NCBI RefSeq assembly: GCF_004114615.1
Contig: NZ_CP035300.1
Coordinates: 1,984,001 to 2,048,000 of the forward strand
Direction: 5' to 3'
DNA length: 64,000 bases
Origin: Dyella sp. M7H15-1
Lineage (GTDB): Bacteria; Pseudomonadota; Gammaproteobacteria; Xanthomonadales; Rhodanobacteraceae
Position numbers and translations under genes: made by a program. This document shows, piece after piece, positions 37,594-47,956 of the stretch (position 1 is the stretch's first letter; each line of letters begins with the position of its first letter). Under the pieces are notes generated by a model. It was not told the DNA's origin and searched no databases. It saw nothing but the letters and a program-made list of their open reading frames with translations.

Positions 37594-39392
37594 CTGCCAA
37601 CGACTTTATCCAGATTGGCATTTATCTGGTCGTCCTCCTGCTGCTCATCAAACCGATGGGCAGCTACATGGCGCACGTGTATGCCGATCAACCCCATCGC
37701 ATCACCCGGCTAGGTGGTGGCGTGGAGCGGTTTATCTATCGTCTTTGCGGCGTGGACGCTAGGGAAGACATGGGCTGGAAACGTTATGCGCTCGCCATGC
37801 TGCTGTTCAACGTGTGTGGCATGTTGATGGTGTACCTGCTGCAGCGAGTGCAGCAGTGGCTGCCGCTGAATCCCCAGCACTTCCCGGCCGTCGCCCCGGA
37901 CCTGTCCATCAACACGGCGATCAGCTTCATCACCAACACCAATTGGCAGGCGTACTCGGGCGAGTCCTCGCTGAGCTACCTGACCCAGATGATGGGTCTG
38001 GCGGTGCAGAACTTCATGTCCGCCGCTTGCGGCATTGCCGTGGCGATCGCCGTGATCCGTGGCTTTGTGCGTAAAACGACCCAGCTTATCGGTAATTTCT
38101 GGGTCGACCTGACGCGCACCACGCTGTATGTGCTGATACCGATTTCCTTCGTGCTGGCCCTGCTGCTGGTGTCGCAGGGTGTGATCCAGAACTTCAAGTC
38201 GTATGTCGATGTGCCGGTGATGCAGACCACCACCTATGCCAACCCGGTGACCGACGCGGCTGGTAACCCCGTCAAGGATGCGTCAGGCAACCCCGTCACC
38301 AAACCGGCACAGCTCACCTCGCAAACGTTGCCGATGGGGCCGACGGCCTCGCAGGTGGGGATCAAGATGCTGGGTACCAACGGTGGCGGTTTCTTCAACG
38401 CGAACTCGGCGCATCCGTACGAGAATCCCACGCCGTTCTCCAACTTCCTGGAGATGCTGGCGATCTTCCTGATTCCCGGTGGCCTGTGCATCACCTTCGG
38501 CGACATGGTGGACGATCGCCGGCAGGGCTGGGCGATTCTCGCCACCATGCTGGTGATCTTCATCCCGTTGACGATGGGTGTGACCGCCGCAGAGCAGGCC
38601 GGCAACCCGATCATGCACGGCTTGATGGTTGATCAGCACGCGTCGGCCTTGCAGCCGGGCGGCAATATGGAAGGTAAGGAAACGCGCTTCGGTATCGTGG
38701 CCAGCACGCTGTTTACGGCGATCACCACCGGTGCATCCTGCGGTGCCGTGAACAATATGCACGATTCGCTCACCTCGCTTGGCGGCCTGGTGCCGATGTG
38801 GTTGATCCAGCTCGGCGAGGTGGTCTTCGGCGGTGTGGGTTCGGGCCTGTACGGCATGCTTGCCTTCGCCGTGGTGGCGGTGTTCATCGCCGGCCTGATG
38901 GTGGGGCGTACGCCGGAATACATCGGCAAGAAGATCGAGGCGCACGAGATGAAGATGGCCAGTCTGGCCGTGCTGATTCCCTGCGCACTGGTGGTGATCT
39001 GCACGGCCATTGCAGTGCTGGTTCCTGCCGGTACGGCGGCGGTCGGCAACCCCGGGGCGCACGGCTTCAGCGAAATTCTCTACGCAGTGAGTTCGGCGAC
39101 CAACAACAACGGCAGCGCGTTCGCGGGTCTTTCCGCCAATGTGCCGTTCTGGAACGTGTTGCTCGGCGTGTGCATGTTCCTGTCGCGCTACACCCTGGCG
39201 ATCGCGATGCTGGCGCTGGCTGGTTCGCTGGCGGCAAAGAAGCATGTTCCCGAATCGGCAGGCACCTTGCCAACCCACACGCCACTGTTCGTCACCCTAC
39301 TGGCAAGCGTAGTGATCATCGTCGGCGCACTTACCTTTCTGCCCGCGCTGGCACTCGGCCCGATTGCCGAGTTCCTGATGTCCGCGCACTAA
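37590..39392 (+). CDS. kdpA: Potassium-transporting ATPase, channel-like subunit KdpA
   Basis: KdpA binds and conducts K+ in the KdpFABC pump. The 600-residue protein has the repeated membrane-pore-membrane layout and conserved selectivity-type segments: SFITNTNWQAYSGESSLSYL, GTNGGGFFNANSAHPYENP, TTGASCGAVNNMHDSLT and SSATNNNGSAFAGL. The ATG at 37590 overlaps the kdpF stop by four bases. kdpB follows after 189 bases that are filled by an inverted GC-rich repeat. Confidence 0.97.
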   Translation: MTANDFIQIGIYLVVLLLLIKPMGSYMAHVYADQPHRITRLGGGVERFIYRLCGVDAREDMGWKRYALAMLLFNVCGMLMVYLLQRVQQWLPLNPQHFPAVAPDLSINTAISFITNTNWQAYSGESSLSYLTQMMGLAVQNFMSAACGIAVAIAVIRGFVRKTTQLIGNFWVDLTRTTLYVLIPISFVLALLLVSQGVIQNFKSYVDVPVMQTTTYANPVTDAAGNPVKDASGNPVTKPAQLTSQTLPMGPTASQVGIKMLGTNGGGFFNANSAHPYENPTPFSNFLEMLAIFLIPGGLCITFGDMVDDRRQGWAILATMLVIFIPLTMGVTAAEQAGNPIMHGLMVDQHASALQPGGNMEGKETRFGIVASTLFTAITTGASCGAVNNMHDSLTSLGGLVPMWLIQLGEVVFGGVGSGLYGMLAFAVVAVFIAGLMVGRTPEYIGKKIEAHEMKMASLAVLIPCALVVICTAIAVLVPAGTAAVGNPGAHGFSEILYAVSSATNNNGSAFAGLSANVPFWNVLLGVCMFLSRYTLAIAMLALAGSLAAKKHVPESAGTLPTHTPLFVTLLASVVIIVGALTFLPALALGPIAEFLMSAH

Positions 39393-39403
39393 GTTTTTTC
39401 ACT

Positions 39404-39555
39404 CCCTCTCCCCTCTGGGGAGAGGGTTGGGGTGAGGGGTAGGGCTTGTGGGAAACAACGAAACCTCGTTGGACCCCAATGCTTACTTCTTGCCAATAGA
39501 TAGATCACGCGAGGCTTGCCCCTCACCCCGACCCTCTCCCCGGAGGGGAGAGGGA
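39404..39555. repeat. Inverted GC-rich repeat pair between kdpA and kdpB
   Basis: CCCTCTCCCCTCTGGGGAGA at 39404 leads into GGGTTGGGGTGAGGGG, and 39519-39555 carries the inverse CCCCTCACCCCGACCCTCTC with its own small hairpin. The unit resembles the half copy at 30361. It could fold the kdp mRNA between the two genes. Confidence 0.85.
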
Positions 39556-39581
39556 GCAAAAGCAAAACCTGGAGTTCACTA

Positions 39582-41654
39582 ATGACTTCCCATGCCCACG
39601 CTGTCCGCACTTTCGACCGGACCTTGATTCTGAAGGCCGTCGCGGACGCTTTTCGCAAGCTGTCGCCGCGCATGCAATTTCGCAATCCGGTGATGTTCGT
39701 GGTGTTCGTGTGCAGCGTGCTGACCACCTTGCTGTGGATTCAGGCGTTGACCGGTCACGGCGAAGCGCCCACCGCCTTCATCTTCCTGGTCAGTATCTGG
39801 CTGTGGTTTACGTTGTTGTTTGCCAACTTCGCCGAAGCGCTGGCGGAAGGCCGCGGTAAGGCGCAAGCGGCAGCCCTGCGCAGCACGCGCAAGGACGTGA
39901 TCGCCAAGAAGCTGGCCGAAGCCAAGCGCGATGCTGAAATCACCTTCGTGCCTTCCAACGAATTGCGCGCCGGCAACGTCGTGCTGGTAGAAGCGAACGA
40001 GCAGATTCCCGGCGACGGCGAGGTGGTGATCGGCGCCGCCAGCGTGGACGAAAGTGCGATCACGGGTGAATCCGCGCCGGTGATTCGCGAGTCCGGCGGA
40101 GACCGTAGCGCCGTTACCGGCGGCACCCGCGTGCTGTCGGATTGGCTGGTGGTCAAGATCACGCAGAACCCGGGCGAAAGCTTTCTGGATCGCATGATCG
40201 CGATGGTGGAAGGCGCGGCGCGGCGCAAGACGCCGAACGAAATCGCGCTGACCATTCTGCTGGCCAAATTCACCCTGATCTTCCTGCTCGCCTGCGCCAC
40301 CCTGCTGCCGTATTCGATTTACAGCGTGCAGGTGGCCGGCAAGGGCAATCCGATCACGCTGACCGTGCTGGTCGCGCTGCTGGTATGCCTGATTCCCACC
40401 ACGATTGGTGCCTTGTTGTCGGCGATTGGTATTGCCGGCATGGACCGCATGATCCGCGCCAACGTGATCGCCACGTCCGGTCGCGCGGTGGAAGCCGCCG
40501 GTGACGTGGACGTGCTGTTGCTGGACAAGACCGGCACCATCACCCTCGGCAACCGCCAGGCTGTCGCGTTTCATGCAGCGCCGGGCATCGAAGAACACAC
40601 CCTGGCCGATACCGCACAGTTGGCCTCGCTGGCCGACGAAACGCCGGAAGGCCGCAGCGTGGTGGTGCTGGCCAAGGAGAAGTTCGGCCTGCGCGGACGC
40701 GATCTGCAATCGCTGCACGCTGAATTCGTACCGTTTACTGCGCAGACGCGTATGAGTGGTGTGGACATGGGCGAGCGCCGTATCCGCAAGGGCGCACTGG
40801 ATGCGGTGGAGCGCTATCTGACCAGCCTTGGCAGCCATCTGCCGCCGGCGGTCAAGCGCATGGCCGAAGACATCGCTCGCCGTGGCGCCACGCCGCTGAT
40901 CGTCACCGAAGGCGATCGTGCACTGGGTGTGATCGAGCTGAAGGACATCGTCAAGGGCGGCATCAAGGAGCGTTTCGCCGAGCTGCGCCGCATGGGTATC
41001 AAGACGGTGATGGTGACCGGCGACAACCCGCTCACCGCCGCCGCGATTGCCGCCGAAGCAGGCGTGGACGATTTCCTGGCCGAAGCCACTCCCGAAGCCA
41101 AGCTCAAATTGATCCGCACGATGCAGGGCGAAAGCCGCCTGGTAGCGATGTGCGGCGACGGCACCAACGATGCGCCGGCACTGGCCCAGGCCGACGTAGC
41201 GGTAGCGATGAATACCGGTACACAGGCGGCGAAAGAAGCCGGCAACATGGTCGATCTCGATTCCAACCCGACCAAGCTGATCGAGGTGGTGGAGATCGGC
41301 AAACAAATGCTGATCACGCGCGGTTCGCTGACCACGTTCTCGATTGCCAATGACGTGGCCAAGTACTTCGCCATCATCCCGGCAGCCTTCGCCACCACCT
41401 ACCCGGCCCTCAATGCGCTGAACGTGATGAAGCTAGCCACACCGCAGAGTGCCATTCTGTCGGCAGTGATCTTCAACGCGCTGATCATCATCTTTCTCAT
41501 TCCATTGGCATTGAAGGGCGTGAAATACCGCGCGCTCGGTGCCGGTGCGCTGCTGCGCCGGAACCTGCTGATTTATGGCCTGGGCGGCATCGTGGTGCCG
41601 TTCATCGGTATCAAGCTGATCGACATGCTGCTGGTCCTGTTTGGACTCGCTTGA
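39582..41654 (+). CDS. kdpB: Potassium-transporting P-type ATPase subunit KdpB
   Basis: KdpB is the P-type ATPase that powers K+ uptake. The ATG at 39582 gives 690 residues; a start at 39516 would translate repeat sequence and is rejected. The phosphorylation motif is [12 protein letters not shown], with the TGES actuator loop ([17 protein letters not shown]), nucleotide-domain [10 protein letters not shown] and the hinge [20 protein letters not shown]. It belongs to the kdpFAB-porin-C operon. Confidence 0.98.
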   Translation: MTSHAHAVRTFDRTLILKAVADAFRKLSPRMQFRNPVMFVVFVCSVLTTLLWIQALTGHGEAPTAFIFLVSIWLWFTLLFANFAEALAEGRGKAQAAALRSTRKDVIAKKLAEAKRDAEITFVPSNELRAGNVVLVEANEQIPGDGEVVIGAASVDESAITGESAPVIRESGGDRSAVTGGTRVLSDWLVVKITQNPGESFLDRMIAMVEGAARRKTPNEIALTILLAKFTLIFLLACATLLPYSIYSVQVAGKGNPITLTVLVALLVCLIPTTIGALLSAIGIAGMDRMIRANVIATSGRAVEAAGDVDVLLLDKTGTITLGNRQAVAFHAAPGIEEHTLADTAQLASLADETPEGRSVVVLAKEKFGLRGRDLQSLHAEFVPFTAQTRMSGVDMGERRIRKGALDAVERYLTSLGSHLPPAVKRMAEDIARRGATPLIVTEGDRALGVIELKDIVKGGIKERFAELRRMGIKTVMVTGDNPLTAAAIAAEAGVDDFLAEATPEAKLKLIRTMQGESRLVAMCGDGTNDAPALAQADVAVAMNTGTQAAKEAGNMVDLDSNPTKLIEVVEIGKQMLITRGSLTTFSIANDVAKYFAIIPAAFATTYPALNALNVMKLATPQSAILSAVIFNALIIIFLIPLALKGVKYRALGAGALLRRNLLIYGLGGIVVPFIGIKLIDMLLVLFGLA

Positions 41655-41669
41655 GGAGATAAGGAAGGT

Positions 41670-43151
41670 ATGTTTTCCAAGAAGGCTCTTGTCACATCGA
41701 TCCTGCTGACCGTCGGCCCCATGTCGCAGGTACTGGCGCAATCGACCAACGTCAGCACTATGCCGACCAGCAGCCTGCCTGCTTCACCGGCCGCCACGCT
41801 AAGCGGTGATTGCACCCATGGTTTTTTTACCCGCCTGATGGCCGCCTATCGTGAAGACGCGCAACCGTCCGATCCGAATGCCCCTGCACCGGCACGTCGC
41901 GGCATGGATTCGCCGTTTGATTCGCCGCCGTTCCCGAATTCCGAATGGCAGCTCGGCGGCGTGGATGAACCGATCGGGGTGCCGGATACGAACTCCCCAT
42001 ATCCGCTGGAAAAAGCGCTGGGTTGCACCAAGTTCGGCCAATGGATGCAGCTCAACCGCATCGAGATGTACGGCTGGATCAATCCGTCCGCCAACATCAG
42101 CTCGTCCAGCTTCACCAACTATCCGTTGTCGTACGCAACACGCCCGAATCGCGTGGAGTTTGACCAGTTCCTGTTCCGCATCGAACGTTTGCCCGACACG
42201 GTGCAGACCGATCACATCGACTGGGGTTTCCATTTCGATAATTTGTGGGGCTACGATTACCACTACACCACGATGAAGGGTGTTTTCAGTAATCAGTTGT
42301 TGAACAACTCCAGCGTCAATCAGCCGTTGCCCGGCAAAGTCTACGGTGACGATCCAATGATCTGGTATGTCGATCTGTATATTCCCTGGATCGCCCAGGG
42401 CATGCAGATCACGGCCGGGCGTTATCTGTCCCTGCCGGATATCGAAGCGCAGTTCTCGCCGGAAAACTACCTGTTGACGCACTCCATCCTGTACACGGCG
42501 GACGCATACACCAACGTCGGCATCATCACCACCACCAAACTCAACAACCGATGGACGCTGCAGCTTGGCATACATGGCGGCGACGACTCGGCGCCCTGGA
42601 ACAGCTCCAGCCGCGCCAGCCTGCAAGCGTGCGTGCGCTGGGTATCTGCGTCTAACAACGACATGCTCTATCCCTGTGTCGAGTCTTACAACAACGACAA
42701 GCAGACCTATAACAACCTGCAGGAATTCGTCACCACGTGGGGCCATCGCTTCAGCCACCGCGTCCATATGCTGACCGAGGCTTACTACATCTACGTGAAG
42801 GACCAGCCCGGTGCGCCCATGGGCGTGCCTGGCTATCCGCTGGGCCAAGCTCCGAACTTCCCTATTGGCAACAATCCGGCCTACGGCGTCGTGAACTATT
42901 TCAACATCGAGTTGAATCCCAACAACATGATCTCGATCCGCAACGAGTTTTACGATGACAAGCAGGGGCAGCGCACCGGGTTCGCCACGCGTTATTCCAG
43001 CCACACCATCGGCCTGACGCATTGGGTCACGCAGGATCTGGAGATCCGGCCGGAGCTCCGCTACGAGCGCGCCTACGATTTCCCCGCCTACAACGGCGGC
43101 AAGAAAAACTATCAGGTGACCGCGTTGATCGACGCGATCCTGCACTACTGA
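41670..43151 (+). CDS. BBP2/OmpL-like outer-membrane beta-barrel porin inside the kdp operon
   Basis: A signal peptide ([19 protein letters not shown]) precedes a 493-residue protein with barrel-type strands throughout. It has [55 protein letters not shown] and [12 protein letters not shown] at the end, which matches the BBP2/DUF1597 putative porin family. It starts 15 bases after kdpB and stops 10 bases before kdpC, so it is co-transcribed with the pump. A role as an outer-membrane K+ entry route is inferred from this position only. Confidence 0.82.
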   Translation: MFSKKALVTSILLTVGPMSQVLAQSTNVSTMPTSSLPASPAATLSGDCTHGFFTRLMAAYREDAQPSDPNAPAPARRGMDSPFDSPPFPNSEWQLGGVDEPIGVPDTNSPYPLEKALGCTKFGQWMQLNRIEMYGWINPSANISSSSFTNYPLSYATRPNRVEFDQFLFRIERLPDTVQTDHIDWGFHFDNLWGYDYHYTTMKGVFSNQLLNNSSVNQPLPGKVYGDDPMIWYVDLYIPWIAQGMQITAGRYLSLPDIEAQFSPENYLLTHSILYTADAYTNVGIITTTKLNNRWTLQLGIHGGDDSAPWNSSSRASLQACVRWVSASNNDMLYPCVESYNNDKQTYNNLQEFVTTWGHRFSHRVHMLTEAYYIYVKDQPGAPMGVPGYPLGQAPNFPIGNNPAYGVVNYFNIELNPNNMISIRNEFYDDKQGQRTGFATRYSSHTIGLTHWVTQDLEIRPELRYERAYDFPAYNGGKKNYQVTALIDAILHY

Positions 43152-43161
43152 GGTGACAATC

Positions 43162-43740
43162 ATGAGCCGGTTGATTCGCAATGCCCTTTCCATGCTGCTG
43201 GTGATGACCGCCATCACCGGCGTGGCCTATCCACTGGTCGTCACTGGGGTGGCGCAGGTGCTGTTCCCGCACCAGGCCAATGGCAGCCTGATCATGCGCG
43301 ACGGCAAGCCGATCGGCTCGGAGCTAATCGGCCAGAGCTTCGACGACCCCAAGTATTTCTGGGGTCGTCCGTCTGCCACGACGCCACAGCCGTATAACGG
43401 CACAGCTTCCAACGGATCCAACCTGGGGCCGACCAATCCGGCGCTGCACGATGCCGTGCAGCACCGGATCGATGCGCTGCATAAGGCAGACCCAAGTAAC
43501 AATACTGCGGTGCCGACTGACTTGGTCACGGCTTCGGGCAGCGGCCTTGATCCGGAAATCAGCCCGGCCGCGACGCAGTATCAAATTGCCCGCGTGGCAC
43601 GTGCACGCAAGTTGAGCGTGGATCAGGTGCAACGGTTGGTAGCGAAACATACGCAAGGGCGCCAGCTTGGTTTGCTAGGCGAGCCACGGGTGAATGTGTT
43701 GCAACTGAATTTGGCGCTGGACAAGTTGCAGGCGAAGTGA
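43162..43740 (+). CDS. kdpC: Potassium-transporting ATPase subunit KdpC
   Basis: KdpC is the single-span periplasmic subunit that raises the affinity of the Kdp pump. The ATG at 43162, with GAGGTGA six bases upstream, gives 192 residues. A transmembrane helix ([20 protein letters not shown]) is followed by [20 protein letters not shown], the Asn/Gly/Ser-rich [13 protein letters not shown] and [20 protein letters not shown]. Separation from kdpB by a porin gene is unusual relative to the E. coli kdpABC order. Confidence 0.97.
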   Translation: MSRLIRNALSMLLVMTAITGVAYPLVVTGVAQVLFPHQANGSLIMRDGKPIGSELIGQSFDDPKYFWGRPSATTPQPYNGTASNGSNLGPTNPALHDAVQHRIDALHKADPSNNTAVPTDLVTASGSGLDPEISPAATQYQIARVARARKLSVDQVQRLVAKHTQGRQLGLLGEPRVNVLQLNLALDKLQAK

Positions 43741-43754
43741 TGTTCGCGATTCTT

Positions 43755-43830
43755 CGTAGGTTGGGGTGCAAACCCCAACATTGCCATACGCACATACAAC
43801 CCGATGTTGGGGTTTGCACCCCAACTTACG
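43755..43830. repeat. Palindromic repeat, copy B (CGTAGG...TTGGGGTTTGC family)
   Basis: Arms 43755-43780 and 43805-43830 are inverse copies with two differences around a 24-base loop. They match copy A after purH. It lies between kdpC and kdpD. Confidence 0.9.
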
Positions 43831-43839
43831 TAAGATGCC

Positions 43840-46500
43840 ATGGCCATGACCGAAGCCTCCCGTGACGCGCGTGCCGATGCCCTGCTCGATGTCGTGCAGG
43901 AAGACAGCAATCGTCGCCTGAAGATTTTCCTCGGTGCCGCACCTGGCGTGGGCAAAACCTACGCCATGCTCTCGGCTGCGCGCGAACTCAAACGCCAGGG
44001 CGTGGATGTGGTGGTGGGACTGGTGGAAACCCATGGTCGCGCCGAAACCGCCGCCTTGCTTGAAGGTTTGGAAGTCCTGCCGCGCCTTACCCTGAATTAC
44101 CAGGGACGCGATTTCACCGAGTTCGACGTGGACGCAGCGCTGGCGCGCAAACCGGCGACTCTGCTGGTCGATGAGCTAGCTCATCGCAATATCCCGGGCA
44201 GTCGCCATGAACGACGCTGGCAGGATATTGCCGAGTTGCTGGATGCCGGTATCAAGGTTTACACCGCGCTCAACGTCCAGCATTTGGAAAGCCTCAACGA
44301 CCAGGTGCGGCGCATCACCGGCATTACCGTGCGTGAGACAGTGCCGGATGCCTTCCTCGACCGCGCTCGCGATATCGTGCTGGTCGACCTGCCCCCGCGC
44401 GAGCTGATTGGCCGCCTACGGCAGGGCAAGGTCTATGTGCCGGAAACGGCTGCCGCCGCGCTGGATGCGTTCTTCTCGCCCACCAACCTCGGCGCGTTGC
44501 GCGAACTCGCCGTGGATACGATGGCAGGCCATGTCGACAACGATCTGCGCGAACACATGCTGGCCCGCGGCAGTGCCATGCCGGTGCGACGCCGCGTGAT
44601 GGCGGCGATCGACGGTCATGCGCAAAGCGAGTACCTGGTACGCATTGCCAGGCGCATTGCAGAACGACGTGGTGCGCCTTGGAGTGTGGTCTTTGTCGAT
44701 ACCGGTGTCGCGCTGGATCATACCCGGCGCGAACGTATCGACACGGCGATGCGCCTGGCGCGTCGACTCGGCGGTGATGCCACTGTACTGCGCGGCCATG
44801 CCATTGCAGATGAACTGCTGGTGCATGCTGATCGCGAAGGCGTCGGTCAGATCATTCTCGGCCGTACGCGTGAGCGCGTGCTGGCACGCATGCTGGGCCG
44901 TTCGCTGACACAACAACTGCTGCGTCGCGGTGCGCATCTCGAATTGACGATCATCGCAACGCCGACGGAACGGATACGCGCACGCAAGCGCCTACACCTG
45001 ATGCCTGCGCATGGGCGACGAGACGAATATGTGTTCGCCACCGTCGTGATTGCCGCAGCGATCGGATTGGCGTTTATCGCCGACCGTTATCTTTCGGTCG
45101 CCAACCTTGCGCTGATTTTTCTTACCGCGGTCATGACGGTCGCGGTGCGCACGCGCATGGCGGTTGCGGTCTACACCGCAATACTCTGTTTTATCGGCTA
45201 CAACTTCTTCTTCGTACCGCCACGTTACACACTGGCCATTTCCAATCCAGACGACGTGCTGGCAGTGACCTTGTTCTTGCTGGTTGCGCTCATCTGCAGC
45301 CGGCTTGCCACACGACTGGCCAGCCAGGTGGAGTCATTGCGTGCGGCCCATGACTATTCGCATACGCTATTGACCCTGGGCCAGCGACTGGCCTCGAGCC
45401 CGGATGCGGACACCGTGCACGAGGTTGGCGCTGCGGCACTCGCCCATGGCTTGCGCTGCGAAGCGGCGATTCTGTCGCGCGATGTGGAACATCACCTGCA
45501 AGTAACCGCCAACAGTTCGCGCACGCTGAGCTTGACCACGCAGGATATGGCCGCTGCGGAGTGGTGCGAACAACACACCGAGCCCGCCGGGCGCTTTACC
45601 GACACGCTCAACGCGGCGCGTTGCTGGATATTGCCGTTGGGTACCGATGATCGTCATCTTGGCGTAGCCGCTTTGCGCTTTGAAAACGGCATCTCGCCGG
45701 ATATCGATCGACGCAGCCTCGCGCTCGCCATGGTGCAGGATATCGGCCAGGCGCTGGAGCGTGCGCGACTGGCTTCCGAGCTTGAAGGCGCGCGCGTGCA
45801 GGGCGAAACCGAGCGTCTGCGCAATGCCCTGCTCTCTTCCGTGTCGCACGATCTGCGCTCACCGCTCGCTTCCATGATCGGCTCGGCGGGCACACTATCC
45901 AGCTACTGGGGGCAGTTGCCAGTGGACGAGCGCCAGGAACTGCTCGACGCCATTCTTGGTGAAGGCCAGCGGCTGGACCGCTATATCCAGAATCTGCTGG
46001 ACATGACACGGCTCGGCCACGGTACGTTGAAACTCAATCGCGACTGGACGGATGCCGCTGAAATCATCGCTTCGGCGATCACGCGCTTGCGCAAGCTATT
46101 TCCCGAACTGCGGGTGGATACGATCCTGCCGAACGAAACGGTGCTGCTGTTCGTGCATCCGGCATTGATCGAGCAGGCACTGTTCAACATCCTGGAAAAT
46201 GCTGCACGCTTCTCCCCACCAGGCGATGCGGTGCGCGTGATCGTGCGCGTAGCAGGTGACCGACTGTTTATCGACGTGGTGGATCGCGGCCCCGGCATTC
46301 CCGAAGAAGAACGTGCACGCATCTTCGACATGTTCTACTCCGTCGCGCGTGGCGACCGCGCCCCGCAAGGCACCGGTCTGGGGCTGGCGATCTGCCGAGG
46401 CATGATCGGCGCCCACGGCGGCAGCGTAGAAGCCTTGCCCGGCGAAGGCGTTGGTACCACCATTCGCATCAGTCTGCCCTTGCCCACCCCTAAACCATGA
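43840..46500 (+). CDS. kdpD: Osmosensitive K+ channel sensor histidine kinase KdpD
   Basis: KdpD senses K+ limitation and phosphorylates KdpE. The 886-residue protein has the KdpD-specific N-terminal domain with Walker A GAAPGVGKTYAML (about residue 30), a universal-stress-protein-like domain, four transmembrane helices (about residues 398-500) and a GAF-like region. The kinase core has His670 in SSVSHDLRSPLASM, the N box NILENAARFSP and G boxes VDRGPGIPEEE and GTGLGLAICRGM. A second ATG lies two codons in. Its stop overlaps kdpE by four bases. Confidence 0.97.
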   Translation: MAMTEASRDARADALLDVVQEDSNRRLKIFLGAAPGVGKTYAMLSAARELKRQGVDVVVGLVETHGRAETAALLEGLEVLPRLTLNYQGRDFTEFDVDAALARKPATLLVDELAHRNIPGSRHERRWQDIAELLDAGIKVYTALNVQHLESLNDQVRRITGITVRETVPDAFLDRARDIVLVDLPPRELIGRLRQGKVYVPETAAAALDAFFSPTNLGALRELAVDTMAGHVDNDLREHMLARGSAMPVRRRVMAAIDGHAQSEYLVRIARRIAERRGAPWSVVFVDTGVALDHTRRERIDTAMRLARRLGGDATVLRGHAIADELLVHADREGVGQIILGRTRERVLARMLGRSLTQQLLRRGAHLELTIIATPTERIRARKRLHLMPAHGRRDEYVFATVVIAAAIGLAFIADRYLSVANLALIFLTAVMTVAVRTRMAVAVYTAILCFIGYNFFFVPPRYTLAISNPDDVLAVTLFLLVALICSRLATRLASQVESLRAAHDYSHTLLTLGQRLASSPDADTVHEVGAAALAHGLRCEAAILSRDVEHHLQVTANSSRTLSLTTQDMAAAEWCEQHTEPAGRFTDTLNAARCWILPLGTDDRHLGVAALRFENGISPDIDRRSLALAMVQDIGQALERARLASELEGARVQGETERLRNALLSSVSHDLRSPLASMIGSAGTLSSYWGQLPVDERQELLDAILGEGQRLDRYIQNLLDMTRLGHGTLKLNRDWTDAAEIIASAITRLRKLFPELRVDTILPNETVLLFVHPALIEQALFNILENAARFSPPGDAVRVIVRVAGDRLFIDVVDRGPGIPEEERARIFDMFYSVARGDRAPQGTGLGLAICRGMIGAHGGSVEALPGEGVGTTIRISLPLPTPKP

Positions 46501-47195
46501 CTGCCGCCCATCCATGCGCTCTAGTCATTGACGACGAGACGCAGATCCGCAAGTTTCTCGATATCGGCCTGCGCGCCGAAGGTTATGACGTGCTGCTCGC
46601 AGGCAACGCCGCCGACGGTCTGGCACTGGCCGCGACGCGCAACCCCGATGTAGTGATTCTGGATATCGGCCTGCCCGATCGTGAAGGGCACGACGTGCTG
46701 GCCGAGCTGCGCCAGTGGACCCAGGTGCCCGTATTGATGCTGTCGGTACGCGATAGCGAGCAGGAAAAAGTGAAGGCGCTCGATGCCGGCGCGAACGATT
46801 ACATGACCAAACCGTTCGGTATCCAAGAATTGATGGCTCGTCTGCGCGCCTTGTTGCGCAATCGCGTGGTTGGCACCGAAGCACCGCCACGCTACGAAGA
46901 CGAACGCTTGCACATCGATCTTGGCTTGCGCGAAGTTACGCTGGATGGTGCACCGCTTTCGCTGACTCGCAAGGAATACGCTGTGCTCACCATGCTGGTG
47001 CGTCACGCCGGACGCGTGGTGAGTCAGCAACAGCTATTGCGCGAGATATGGGGCGGCACGCATGTGCAGGACACGCACTACCTGCGCATCGTGCTGGGCA
47101 AATTGCGGCAGAAACTTGGTGATGATCCGGCGACGCCGAGATGGCTGAGAACCGAACCTGGCGTGGGTTATCGATTCTTGCCGGGCGGCGGATAA
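46497..47195 (+). CDS. kdpE: Response regulator KdpE
   Basis: KdpE is the OmpR-family activator of kdpFABC. The 232-residue protein has an N-terminal receiver domain (LVIDDETQIRKFLDIGL; phosphoacceptor Asp in VVILDIGLPDREG, about residue 55; conserved Lys in NDYMTKPFG). Its C-terminal winged helix includes SLTRKEYAVLTMLVRHAGRV and RTEPGVGYRFLPGGG. The last codons form part of a 26-bp sequence repeated at 50974-50999, the border of the type VI effector island. Confidence 0.97.
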   Translation: MTAAHPCALVIDDETQIRKFLDIGLRAEGYDVLLAGNAADGLALAATRNPDVVILDIGLPDREGHDVLAELRQWTQVPVLMLSVRDSEQEKVKALDAGANDYMTKPFGIQELMARLRALLRNRVVGTEAPPRYEDERLHIDLGLREVTLDGAPLSLTRKEYAVLTMLVRHAGRVVSQQQLLREIWGGTHVQDTHYLRIVLGKLRQKLGDDPATPRWLRTEPGVGYRFLPGGG

Positions 47196-47202
47196 AAACA
47201 TG
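47177..47202 (+). repeat. 26-bp direct repeat, copy 1 (island border at the kdpE 3' end)
   Basis: It starts CTTGCCGGGCGGCGG and ends TAAAAACATG. The same 26 bases recur with one mismatch at 50974-50999. It includes the kdpE stop codon. Confidence 0.9.
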
Positions 47203-47282
47203 CTGGTATCGCTGCCTTTGGCGGGTAGTTCCAGCCGATTGACGCACATCCCGTTGATGGCGATGTCACTGCGATGACCCAA
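47203..47282 (-). pseudogene. Remnant of a duplicated tle1 3' end
   Basis: On the minus strand this reads SDIAINGMCVNRLELPAKGS and then DTS, matching the tle1 C-terminus (IDLLYINRPEPPAKGSDTS). It follows the second immunity gene and is cut off exactly at the 26-bp border repeat, so it is the truncated start of a third tandem unit. Confidence 0.75.
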
Positions 47283-47305
47283 ACCTCCTGTTTTCATCAC
47301 GGCGG

Positions 47306-47956
47306 TTACATGCCTGGGCATTTCCAGGAGTCGTAAGGGATGGAGTGTGTCTTGAGGTACTCTCTGACTTGCGGATCCAGCTTTACGTATTCCCCGTTGT
47401 ATTCCCCTTGATATGACCCCTTCGGCTCGATGTGCGCGCGAGTGCAAAGCACTTCCACCGGTTCGCTGGTAGTGCCCATGACCCACACCTTGATCCATCC
47501 CCCGGGCGCAAGGCCAATGCTCAGGAATCGTTGATAGTCGTAACGGTCTGCCACCAGTATCGAAGGAGCCTTGCTTAGCATCTGCTGTCGCACGGTTTCT
47601 GGAATGTCGATAATCGCGCTGTACGTTTGCGGTTCCACCAGCGATTGCCAGCGCACGTAGATGCGCTTGGGCAAGCCGGCGTTGTAGATGTCTCGACCCG
47701 ATCCTGAACTGATCCGCGTGCCCCAGCCTTCCGGATCGCCACGATAAGCCAGCGAAACGATGCCTTGCATCATGCCGAAATAAAAGCGTCCCTGCGTGTC
47801 TTCAATATCGGCCGTCTCTAGCCATACCTCCATGCGAGCTGGTGCGCGAAAACCTAAATACCAACTTTCGTAAGGCAAGCCGTTGCGCGATGCATGCTGC
47901 GCCAGTGCGCAACCGCTCAGCAACAGCACCAGCGAAGACAACAGATACTTGAACAT
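47306..47956 (-). CDS. DUF2931 lipoprotein, probable Tli1 immunity protein (copy 2)
   Basis: The 216-residue product has a lipoprotein signal (LLSSLVLLLSGCALAQ) and the DUF2931 pattern: ESWYLGFRAPARMEVWLETA, GRFYFGMMQGIV and YNAGLPKRIYVRWQSLVEPQ. Proteins of this family beside Tle1 phospholipases are periplasmic immunity proteins. The ATG at 47956 is preceded by the tail of a duplicated tle1 3' end, whose TGA shares a base with the ATG, as in copy 1. The two copies look about three-quarters identical by eye. It may protect against a variant effector or be redundant. Confidence 0.8.
   Translation of the reverse strand: MFKYLLSSLVLLLSGCALAQHASRNGLPYESWYLGFRAPARMEVWLETADIEDTQGRFYFGMMQGIVSLAYRGDPEGWGTRISSGSGRDIYNAGLPKRIYVRWQSLVEPQTYSAIIDIPETVRQQMLSKAPSILVADRYDYQRFLSIGLAPGGWIKVWVMGTTSEPVEVLCTRAHIEPKGSYQGEYNGEYVKLDPQVREYLKTHSIPYDSWKCPGM

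Noticed and set aside
39579..41306. A 575-codon minus-strand frame across kdpB
   Set aside because: It is an antisense shadow of the high-GC kdpB gene; no start site or recognisable domain.
41799..43217. A 472-codon minus-strand frame across the porin gene
   Set aside because: It is antisense to a gene with a clear signal peptide and barrel; the frame itself shows no family pattern.
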